Assembly (NCBI RefSeq): GCF_026343295.1
Contig: NZ_JAPELY010000001.1
Coordinates: 2,790,001-2,854,000 of the forward strand
From: Streptomyces sp. NBC_00083
Lineage (GTDB): Bacteria > Actinomycetota > Actinomycetes > Streptomycetales > Streptomycetaceae
DNA length: 64,000 nucleotides
Direction: 5' to 3'
In this document: positions 1 through 7,737 of the stretch, piece by piece
How positions within the stretch are numbered: position 1 is the first letter of the stretch
How the letters are laid out: every line of letters begins with the position of its first letter
Position numbers and translations under genes: made by a program
The notes under the pieces: model-generated
Told to the model about the DNA's origin: nothing
The model's database searches: none
The model's input: only the letters and a program-made list of their open reading frames with translations

Positions 1-533
1 GCATGCCCTTCCCGGCGCTGCTCGACGCCTGCCGGGCGGCAGCCGCCACCCTGTACGGCACCGGGCCCGTCTCGCCCATCGGCTACCCCTGGGGCGGCCG
101 TCCCGCCGGCACCGGATCCGTACTCGGCTGCTTCCTCAACACGGTCGTCTTCCCGGCCGACACGGCCGGCACCCCGCCGCCCGAGGTGACGGCCACCCAG
201 TGGTGGGACGACCTGGACCGCGCCGACACCCCCTTCGACGACGTGGTGCGGGCAGCGCGGGCGGGCGGATCCGCCTGGTCCGGCCGGCTCGACGGGCTGC
301 TCACCGTCGACGACGCGCGCCACCGCACCCCCCTGCGGCTCGGCGCGACCGCGGGCCGCGAGGTACACGTCGACGGCAGGCAGGTCCGCGCGCCCTTCGC
401 CGTCTCCGCGACCCAGGGCCCCGAACTCCACCTCCGCATGGTGTGGGACCGCTCGATCCTCGACGACCGTGCCGCCGAGGAGGCCTTCGCGGCCCTGTGC
501 GCGGCGCTGCCCCTCGGCGCGCCCGTGCACTGA
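1..533 (+). CDS. C-terminal end of an NRPS condensation-domain protein (left-truncated)
   Basis: The reading frame is already open at the left edge, and the ATG at 3 need not be the true start. About 176 residues are visible. The stretch GSVLGCFLNTVVF matches the late condensation-domain motif in which a Gly-x-Phe-x-Asn-Thr segment precedes the C-terminal subdomain, followed by WWDDLDRADTPFDDVVR, the usual 'P(F/Y)D' helix. No adenylation or carrier domain follows, so the protein ends with its condensation domain. It would form or offer a peptide bond within the NRPS line that continues at 730. A strong hairpin at 632 separates it from the next gene. The upstream domains lie outside the window, so whether this is a stand-alone C domain or the tail of a larger synthetase cannot be decided. 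Confidence 0.75.
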   Translation, partial: MPFPALLDACRAAAATLYGTGPVSPIGYPWGGRPAGTGSVLGCFLNTVVFPADTAGTPPPEVTATQWWDDLDRADTPFDDVVRAARAGGSAWSGRLDGLLTVDDARHRTPLRLGATAGREVHVDGRQVRAPFAVSATQGPELHLRMVWDRSILDDRAAEEAFAALCAALPLGAPVH

Positions 534-631
534 TCCCCGGGCGCGGTCCGGTGCCGTACGCGACCGCCGGCGCGCGGCCCCGTACCCCCTGACACCCCGG
601 CTCCTCCCGGCACTCCGTCCCACCGTCCCAT

Positions 632-664
632 CCGGACGGGCCGCGTGATCCGCGGCCCGTCCGG
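632..664. terminator. Perfect 14-bp hairpin between NRPS genes
   Basis: CCGGACGGGCCGCG (632-645) and its exact reverse complement (651-664) flank a 5-nt loop. There is no T-run, as is common for actinobacterial terminators. It lies between the truncated condensation gene and the operon starting at 730, which suggests the downstream operon has its own promoter. It could instead be a protein-binding palindrome. Confidence 0.55.
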
Positions 665-729
665 CGCACCGCCGTGCGGACGCACGACCGCGTCCCGCGC
701 CATCGACCCGACAACCCAAGGGATCGCCC

Positions 730-3700
730 ATGCTTCCCCTCTCCTCCTCGCAGGAGATCGTCTGGCTGCACGAACAAGTGCAGCCCGGCAGCCGCGCCTA
801 CAACTTCACCGCCTCCCTCGACCTGTGGGGCACCCTCGATGTGGACGCGCTGCGCAGCGGCCTGGCCGCGACGCTCGCCCGCCACCCCGGCCTGCGTCTC
901 GAACTGGTGGCCGTGGAGGGCGCGATGCCCGGCCAGCGGGTCGCCGACCACTGCACGCCGCGGCTGCGCACCGTGGACATCACCTGGGAGGCCGACCCCG
1001 AGGCCGCCTTCGAGAAGCTGCTGCGGGCCGAGGCGGAGACGCCGCTCGACACCTTCGACGCACCCCTGCTGCGCTGGACCCTCGTCAAACTCGCCGAGGA
1101 CCAGCACCGGCTCATCCACGTCGAGCACCACCTGATCCACGACGGGCACTCGTTCGCCATCCTGCTGAACGACGTCTTCAGCGTCTACAGCGCCCAAGTG
1201 CGCGGCGAGAGCGTCGAGTTGCCCGAGGCGAGTTCGTACGCCGACCACGTACGGGCCAGGGCCGGCGACATCCGCGCCGAAGAGCTGAGCGCCAGTCTGG
1301 AGTACTGGGCGGGGACCCTGCGCGATGCCTCGTACGACATGCCGCTGCCCGGACTCGCCCGGCCCGGCGCGCGCCGGCGCCACCACGGCGGCCAGCTGCG
1401 CCAGTCGATCGGCGCGGACCTCGCGGAGCGACTGCGCGCCCACACCCGTGAACGCGGCCTCACTCCCTTCGCGACCCTGCTCGGACTCTTCGCAGAGCTG
1501 TTGCGGCGCCACAGCGGACGCAGCCAGATGGTGGTGGGAACCGCTGTGGGCAACCGCCCGCGCGGCTACGAGGACGCCGTCGGCATGTTCGTCAACACCA
1601 TCCCGCTCCGTCTCGACCTGGACCCCGGCGCCCCCGCCGAGGACACCATGGACGAGGTCACCGACACCCTCATCCGCGCCCTCCCGCACCAGGAAGTGCC
1701 GGTCCAGGAGCTGACCCGGGCGCTCGGCCTGCACACATCGGGCGCCGACAACCCCCTGTTCGGCGTCATGTTCAGCGCCCACGACGCGCCGCTGCCCGAA
1801 CTCGACGTGCCCGGCCTCGACATCACCCTCTTCGAGGGGTTCAACACCGGCACCACCCGCTTCGACCTCGATGTGGTGCTGCTCCCCGACGACCGGCGGG
1901 GCGTGAGCCTGCGGCACGGCGCCGCCGGCATGACCCTCGTCTGGGACTACGACGCCGACCTCTTCGGCGAGGGCGTCGCGAAGCTGCTCGCCGAGCGCTT
2001 CCTCGACCTGCTGCGCGCCTACCTCGACGCGCCGGCCACCCCCCTCGCCGACCTCGCGCTCCCCGCGGCGCCCCCGGCGGCGGCCCCCGCGCCCGCCGTG
2101 GCGCCCGGCCGCGACCCGCTCGACCCGGCCGCCCACCAGGACCCGTCGCTCCCCGCGTTCCTCATCGGCGCCCGCCGCATCACCTACGGCGAGCTCGACG
2201 CCCAGGTGACCTCGCTCGCCGAGCGGATGCTGGCGGCGGGCGTACGCGCCGGACAGCCGGTCGCCGCGGTGCTGCCGCGCGGCGCCGACTCGGTCGTGAC
2301 GCTGCTCGCCTGCCTGCGCACCGGCGCCGTCCACTGCCCGCTGTCGCCGTCCGACCCGGCCGCCCGTCTGGAGCTGCTGCTCGACCGGCTCGCCCCCGCG
2401 CTCGTCCTGACCGCCCCGGGCGCCTCGCCGGCCGTTCCCGCCGGCCTGCCGCACGCCCCGGTCGACGCGCCGGTCCTGCCGGCCGCCCGCGCGGCCGACG
2501 TGGTGCCCGACACGGCATACGTCATCCACACCTCCGGCTCGACCGGCATACCCAAGGCCGTCGCCGTCGGCCGGGACGCCCTCGTCAACCATCTGGCCGG
2601 CGTGGCCGAGCGGTTCGCGCTCGCGCCCGGCGACCGGGTCCTCCTCTTCGCCCAGCCCTCGTTCGACGTCGCCCTCGAAGAGATCCTCCCCTCCCTGCAC
2701 GCCGGAGCCTGCCTCGTCGTGCCCGAACAGGACGTACCGACCGGCGGCGAACTGGCGCAGACGCTCGCCGCCGCCCGCGTCACCGTGGCCAACCTGCCCA
2801 CCAGTTACTTCCTCGCCACCCGCCAGGACCTGCTGCCGGTGCTCACGGAAGGCCGCTGGGCGCCGCGCCTGCTCGTCCTCGGCGGCGAGCGCATCCCGGC
2901 CGACGTGATGCGTACGTTCTTCTCCGAGTCCGGCAGCGGCACGGCCACCGGCACCGGCCCCGGCGGCGAGAACGGCACCGGCCGCCCCGCGTTCACCGTG
3001 CTCAACGTGTACGGCGTGACCGAAGCCGCCATCAGCTCCACCGTGCACGAGATCACCCCGGAGAGCCTCGTCGACGGCGCGGAGATCCCGCTCGGCGTCG
3101 AACTCCCCGGTGAACGCGTCCACGTCCTGGACGAGGCGCTGCGCCCGCTGCCCACCGGCGCGGTCGGCGAACTGGCCATCGCGGGCGCCGGACTGGCCGA
3201 GGGATACGTCAAGAACCCACAGGCCACCGCGGCCCGCTTCGTCACCGTCGACGCGCTCGGCGGCGAACGCGTCTACCTCACCGGCGACCTCGGCTACCGC
3301 GGCGAGGACGGGCTGCTGCGCTTCCTCGGCCGCCGCGACAACCAGATCAAGCTGCGCGGCTACCGCATCGAACTCGAAGAGGTGGAGGCCGCCGCGTCGG
3401 CCGCGCTCGGCGGCCGGTCCTGCGCCGTCGTCCTCGACCGCGAAGCCGACGGCGGCCCCCGCCTCGTCGCCTTCCGCGAACGCGCCGACGAGGCCGAGGA
3501 GTGGGACGAGCAGGCGCTCCACGCCGAGCTGAGCCGCCGCCTGCCCGGCGCGCTCGTACCCTCCCGCTGGGTGCTCCTCGACACCATGCCGACCCTCGCC
3601 GGAGGCAAGCCGAACCGGGTGGCCCTGGCCCGTACGGCGGCCGAGACGGCGCCGGCCGCGCCCGCCGAGGAAGCGGCCCCCATGACCGACCCGGCCCGCT

Positions 3701-3969
3701 CGGCGGACCCGGCCGTCGTGCTGCTCGCCGAGGGCTGGCGCGAAGTGCTCGGCCACGACCGCTTCGACGAGACCTCGCACTTCTTCCACGTCGGCGGCCA
3801 CTCCCTGCTCGCCGCGCAGCTCGCGGCCCATCTGGAGCCGCGCCTGGGGGAGCGCCCTTCGCTGCGGCTGCTCTTCCAGCACCCGGTCCTCGCCGACCAG
3901 GCCCGCGCCCTCGCGGGCACCGCCGCCCCCGCCCCCGCCCCCGCCCTCAGCACGCCGAAGGAGTCGTGA
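730..3969 (+). CDS. NRPS, one module: condensation-adenylation-thiolation (C-A-T)
   Basis: This 1079-residue protein selects an amino acid, loads it on its carrier and condenses it with an upstream acyl chain. The condensation domain (about 1-440) has HHLIHDG at 133-139, the intact HHxxxDG. The adenylation domain (about 460-960) has TSGSTGIPK at 601, NVYGVTEA, YLTGDLGYR, NQIKLRGYRIE and a final GGKPNR lysine motif. The carrier has GGHSL with Ser1025 for phosphopantetheine. Manual alignment to GrsA gives the pocket code D-V-E-N-V-G-V-I-S. Glu239/Asn278 resemble ornithine/hydroxyornithine-type codes (DMENLGLIN), so a basic amino acid is plausible but not certain. An AAGGGA ribosome site sits 7 nt before the ATG. 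The stop overlaps the next start (ATGA), so translation is coupled. Confidence 0.93.
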   Translation: MLPLSSSQEIVWLHEQVQPGSRAYNFTASLDLWGTLDVDALRSGLAATLARHPGLRLELVAVEGAMPGQRVADHCTPRLRTVDITWEADPEAAFEKLLRAEAETPLDTFDAPLLRWTLVKLAEDQHRLIHVEHHLIHDGHSFAILLNDVFSVYSAQVRGESVELPEASSYADHVRARAGDIRAEELSASLEYWAGTLRDASYDMPLPGLARPGARRRHHGGQLRQSIGADLAERLRAHTRERGLTPFATLLGLFAELLRRHSGRSQMVVGTAVGNRPRGYEDAVGMFVNTIPLRLDLDPGAPAEDTMDEVTDTLIRALPHQEVPVQELTRALGLHTSGADNPLFGVMFSAHDAPLPELDVPGLDITLFEGFNTGTTRFDLDVVLLPDDRRGVSLRHGAAGMTLVWDYDADLFGEGVAKLLAERFLDLLRAYLDAPATPLADLALPAAPPAAAPAPAVAPGRDPLDPAAHQDPSLPAFLIGARRITYGELDAQVTSLAERMLAAGVRAGQPVAAVLPRGADSVVTLLACLRTGAVHCPLSPSDPAARLELLLDRLAPALVLTAPGASPAVPAGLPHAPVDAPVLPAARAADVVPDTAYVIHTSGSTGIPKAVAVGRDALVNHLAGVAERFALAPGDRVLLFAQPSFDVALEEILPSLHAGACLVVPEQDVPTGGELAQTLAAARVTVANLPTSYFLATRQDLLPVLTEGRWAPRLLVLGGERIPADVMRTFFSESGSGTATGTGPGGENGTGRPAFTVLNVYGVTEAAISSTVHEITPESLVDGAEIPLGVELPGERVHVLDEALRPLPTGAVGELAIAGAGLAEGYVKNPQATAARFVTVDALGGERVYLTGDLGYRGEDGLLRFLGRRDNQIKLRGYRIELEEVEAAASAALGGRSCAVVLDREADGGPRLVAFRERADEAEEWDEQALHAELSRRLPGALVPSRWVLLDTMPTLAGGKPNRVALARTAAETAPAAPAEEAAPMTDPARSADPAVVLLAEGWREVLGHDRFDETSHFFHVGGHSLLAAQLAAHLEPRLGERPSLRLLFQHPVLADQARALAGTAAPAPAPALSTPKES

Positions 3970-5882
3970 TGACCACGAAGTTGATGGACCGTCAGAACGA
4001 GGAACACCCCGTCGAGGGCCGGCCGGGCGGCGCCGCCTTGAGCCTCCTGCGCGGCGCCCCGCTCGCCGAGTCCGCGGCCCAGGGCGTCCTCGCGCGCTAC
4101 GAGGAGTGGGTGCGCCGCTCGCCCGAGGCGCCCGCCGTCATCGACGGGGAGCACCGCTGGAGCTACGCGCAGCTCGACGAGGCGGCGGACGCGGTCGCCG
4201 CGGCGCTCGCCGGCCGGGTCGGAGCCGGGGACATCGTCGGCGTGTGCCTCGACCGGTCGGCCGCCCTGGTCGTCACCGCGATCGCGCTGGCCCGTGTCGG
4301 CGCGGTCTACCTGCCGCTCGGCCCGCGCCCCGGGGAGCGCCGCATCGCGGCAGTCGCCGAGGACATCGGCGTCGCCTGCCTCATCGGCGCCCCCGAGAAC
4401 CTGACGGCGTATCACCCTGCCGCGGAGCAGGCCGAGTTGCCGGTGTCGGGAGAGGGAGCCAACGCCGCGACCCGTGTCGTGGCCGCCTTCACGCCGGTCG
4501 CACCCGGCGCGCGCACCGCCCCGGCCGGGTCCCTCTACGCCGTGCTCACCTCAGGCTCCACCGGCCGCCCGAAGGCGGTCGCCGTCGCCGAACCCGCCCT
4601 CGCCGCCCTCGTCGACTGGTACCGCGAGGAGACCGGGCTCGCACCCGGTGACCGGCAGTCCCTGCTGATCGGCGTCGCCTTCGACCCCCACCTGCTCGAA
4701 CTGTGGGCGGGCCTGGCCTGCGGAGCGGCCCTCGTACCCGCCCCCGACGACGTCCGCTGGGACCCGGCGGCCCTCACCGACTGGTGGCGCGCGGCCGAGG
4801 TGACGGCCTGCGTCGCCGCGACCCCGATGATCGAGCCGCTCCTCGACCGGCCCTGGCCCCAGGAACTGAAGCTCCGCCACCTCGTGGTCGGCGGCGACCG
4901 GATGCGCCGCCGCCCCGGCGCCGACGTGACCGCCACCGTGCACAACGCCTACGGCCCCGCCGAAGCCACCGTCGCCACCACCACCCACGCCATGCGGGCG
5001 GACGACCCGGACGTGGACACCGACGACGCGCCCCCGATCGGCCTCCCGGTCGCCGGCGCGAGCGTCGCCGTCACCGACGCCGACGGCGCCGTCGTGGCCC
5101 GCGGCGAGGACGGAGAGCTGCGCATCGGCGGAACCTGCCTCGCCCTCGGCTACCTCGACCCCGAGCTGACCGCCCGCCGCTTCACCGCGCCGCCGGCCGA
5201 ACTCGCCGACCTGGAGCGGATGTACCGCACCGGCGACCGCGTCCGCATGCTCGACGACGGCCGTCTCGTCTTCCTCGGCCGCCTCGACGACCAGGTCAAG
5301 ATCAGCGGCGTGCGCATCGAACCGGCCGAGGTCGAGGCCGCGTTCGAGCAGCACGAGGACGTCCGCAGCGCCGTGGTCACCGCACCGCGCGACACCGACG
5401 GCCGCGCCCGGCTCGTCGCCCACGTCCTCCCGGCCCCCGGCGCCACCCCCGCCGCGGACGACCTCCTGGCCGGTGTCCGCGCCTGGCTGCCCGAACAGGC
5501 CGTGCCCTCCACGGTGCGGATCGTGGCCGCCTTCCCGCTGGACGCCAACGGAAAGGTGGACCGGACGGCCCTCCTGAAGGAGGCTGAACAGGCCCCCGGG
5601 GCGCTCCCGTCGGACGCCGCGGTGCCCGAGGACGCCACCGCCGACGAACGGCTCGTGCTCGTCACCGTCCGCGACCTCCTCGGCCGCCCCGAGACCACCC
5701 TCGACGACAACTTCGCCGGCGCCGGCGGCACCTCCCTCCTCGCGGCCCGCCTCCTCGAAGCGCTGGAGAAGGCCACCCAAGTCCGGCTGCGGGCACCGGA
5801 GTTGCTGCGCCAGCCGGACCTGAGGGCGATCGCCGCCGTACTCGACAAGCGCCGCGCCGCGGCCCGCACCCCAGGATCCTGA
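3969..5882 (+). CDS. NRPS adenylation-thiolation didomain (A-T)
   Basis: This 637-residue protein activates an amino acid as its adenylate and holds it on its own carrier. It has no condensation domain, so the loaded residue must be taken by a C domain on another protein. Adenylation motifs are TSGSTGRPK at 194, HNAYGPAEATVA, MYRTGDRVR, DQVKISGVRIEP and NGKVDR. The carrier motif is GAGGTSLLAARLL, with Ser589 in a less usual GGTS context instead of GGHS. The pocket code read by hand is D-P-L-A-V-G-A-V-A, starting from the unusual FDPHLLELW segment, and I recognise no substrate for it. The start codon overlaps the stop of the preceding C-A-T gene and the next gene begins 2 nt after this stop. 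The ATG at 3969 is favoured by that coupling. Confidence 0.9.
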   Translation: MTTKLMDRQNEEHPVEGRPGGAALSLLRGAPLAESAAQGVLARYEEWVRRSPEAPAVIDGEHRWSYAQLDEAADAVAAALAGRVGAGDIVGVCLDRSAALVVTAIALARVGAVYLPLGPRPGERRIAAVAEDIGVACLIGAPENLTAYHPAAEQAELPVSGEGANAATRVVAAFTPVAPGARTAPAGSLYAVLTSGSTGRPKAVAVAEPALAALVDWYREETGLAPGDRQSLLIGVAFDPHLLELWAGLACGAALVPAPDDVRWDPAALTDWWRAAEVTACVAATPMIEPLLDRPWPQELKLRHLVVGGDRMRRRPGADVTATVHNAYGPAEATVATTTHAMRADDPDVDTDDAPPIGLPVAGASVAVTDADGAVVARGEDGELRIGGTCLALGYLDPELTARRFTAPPAELADLERMYRTGDRVRMLDDGRLVFLGRLDDQVKISGVRIEPAEVEAAFEQHEDVRSAVVTAPRDTDGRARLVAHVLPAPGATPAADDLLAGVRAWLPEQAVPSTVRIVAAFPLDANGKVDRTALLKEAEQAPGALPSDAAVPEDATADERLVLVTVRDLLGRPETTLDDNFAGAGGTSLLAARLLEALEKATQVRLRAPELLRQPDLRAIAAVLDKRRAAARTPGS

Positions 5883-5883
5883 C

Positions 5884-7737
5884 GTGAGCACCCCGCAGCC
5901 CCGCACCGACGACCGGAAGGAACGGACCGTGACCGTGGCCCGGACCGGCCTGCCCGCCCTGGTGGCGCGGCACGCCGAACACACCCCGCACGCCCTCGCC
6001 GTGGCGGACGGCGACACCACCCTGACGTACGCACAGCTCGCCGCGGACGCCCGGCGCCTTGCCGCCCACCTCCAGGACCACGGCGTACGCCCCGGCGACT
6101 CCGTGGCCCTCCTCATGCCCCGCTCGGCCAGGACCGTCGTCGCCCAGCTCGCCCTGTGGTGGGCCGGCGCCGCCTGCGTACCCCTGGACCCGGCGCACCC
6201 CGCGCCCCGGACCGCGGCCATGCTGGAGGACTCCGGAGCCACGCTGACCGTCGGCGACGGCAAGCTGCTCGAATCCGCCGCGCCCCCCGGCGCCACCCTC
6301 GCCCTGCCCGACGACGAACAGCTCGCCGACGCGGAGCCCGCCGACGCGGAGACCGGCACCGGGGGACCCGGCCCCGACGCCACCGCGTTCGTCATGTTCA
6401 CCTCCGGCTCCACCGGCCGCCCCAAGGGCGTCGCCGTCCCGCACGGCGCCATCGCCGAACTCGTCACCGACCCCGACTACGTCACCGTCACCGCCCGCGA
6501 CCGGGTGCTCCTGCACTCCCCGGCGACCTTCGACGGCTCCACGTTCGAGGTGTGGTCGGCGCTCGCCAACGGCGCCGCCGTCGTGGTCTGCACCATCGAA
6601 CGCCCCTCGTTCGAGGATCTCGCCAGGGAGGTCGAACGGCACGGCGTCACCGTCGCGTTCTTCACCACGGCCCTCTTCCACCAGCTCGCCGCGCGCCGCT
6701 CCCGCCTCTTCACCCTGCTGCGTACCGTCGTCGTCGGCGGCGAGGCGATGGCCGCCCAGCACGCCCGCGCCGTCCTGCGCGCGTTCCCCTGGGTCGAACT
6801 CGTCAACGGCTACGGCCCGACCGAGACGACCACCTTCGCCACCGCCCACCGCGTCAGCGACGCCGACTGCGACGGACCGGTCCCCATCGGCCGCCCCATA
6901 GCGGGCGCCACCACCCACATCCTCGACGAACAGGGCCGGCCCACACCTGCCGGTTCCCGCGGCGAGCTGTGGATCGGCGGAAGCCGCCTCGCCCACGGAT
7001 ACACCGGGCAGCCCGGACTGACCGCGGAACGCTTCGTCGACCACCCGGAGTTCGGCCGCCTCTACCGCACCGGCGACCTCGTGTCGGCCCGCCCCGACGG
7101 CGTCCTCGGCTTCCACGGCCGCACCGACGACCAGATCAAGGTACGGGGCTTCCGGATCGAGCCCGGCGAGATCGAGCACGCGCTGCGCGAGCAGCCCGAG
7201 GTGGACGACGCGGCCGTCACGGTACGCCGCCCCACCCCCGACGACACCCGTCTCGCCGCCTATGTGGTGGCCGGCCCCGGACCCGTTCCCCGCACCGAAG
7301 CGCTGCTGGCCCGCCTCACCGCCGTCCTGCCCGCGCACCTCGTCCCCGACGAGCTGACCTTCGTCGGCCACCTGCCGCTCACCGCCTCCGGCAAGGTGGA
7401 CCGCCGCGCGCTCGCCGAGCTCGGCACGCCCGTCGGGGCCGCGGCCGCCGCCGCACCACTGACCCCGCTCCAGCAGGCCGTCGCCGATGTGTGGAGCCGC
7501 TCGCTCGGCTGCGAGGTGACCCGGCCCGACGCCGGCTTCCTCGACCTCGGCGGCCACTCCCTGCTCGCCCTCGTCGTCGCCGAGGACCTGCGCGAGGAGC
7601 TCGGCGTGGAACTGTCCCTCGCCGACTTCTTCACCGCCCCCACGGTGGCCGGCCACGCCGACCTGGTCGAGCGCGCCCTGCTCGCCGCCCACACCGATCT
7701 CCACCCCGACGCGCCCGAGGACACCGATGGCCACTGA
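5884..7737 (+). CDS. NRPS adenylation-thiolation didomain (A-T), probably for a branched aliphatic amino acid
   Basis: This 617-residue protein is a second free-standing A-T pair. Motifs are TSGSTGRPK at 173, NGYGPTETTTFA, LYRTGDLVS, DQIKVRGFRIEPGE and SGKVDRR. The carrier LGGHSL has its Ser at 559. The hand-read pocket code D-G-F-F-V-G-G-T-F combines features of published Ile (DGFFLGVVY) and Val (DAFWIGGTF) codes, so Val/Ile-type substrates are the best guess. The GTG at 5884 lies 2 nt after the previous stop. The 3' end overlaps the next gene by 11 nt, which gives strong coupling. Like its neighbour it needs a condensation domain in trans, either from the C-A-T protein, the final C protein or the truncated one at the left edge. 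Confidence 0.9.
   Translation: MSTPQPRTDDRKERTVTVARTGLPALVARHAEHTPHALAVADGDTTLTYAQLAADARRLAAHLQDHGVRPGDSVALLMPRSARTVVAQLALWWAGAACVPLDPAHPAPRTAAMLEDSGATLTVGDGKLLESAAPPGATLALPDDEQLADAEPADAETGTGGPGPDATAFVMFTSGSTGRPKGVAVPHGAIAELVTDPDYVTVTARDRVLLHSPATFDGSTFEVWSALANGAAVVVCTIERPSFEDLAREVERHGVTVAFFTTALFHQLAARRSRLFTLLRTVVVGGEAMAAQHARAVLRAFPWVELVNGYGPTETTTFATAHRVSDADCDGPVPIGRPIAGATTHILDEQGRPTPAGSRGELWIGGSRLAHGYTGQPGLTAERFVDHPEFGRLYRTGDLVSARPDGVLGFHGRTDDQIKVRGFRIEPGEIEHALREQPEVDDAAVTVRRPTPDDTRLAAYVVAGPGPVPRTEALLARLTAVLPAHLVPDELTFVGHLPLTASGKVDRRALAELGTPVGAAAAAAPLTPLQQAVADVWSRSLGCEVTRPDAGFLDLGGHSLLALVVAEDLREELGVELSLADFFTAPTVAGHADLVERALLAAHTDLHPDAPEDTDGH

Noticed and set aside
301..3882. Very long open frame on the minus strand opposite the first NRPS gene
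   Set aside because: Its product is Arg/Gly/Val-rich with no domain; it mirrors the third-position GC bias of the real NRPS gene.
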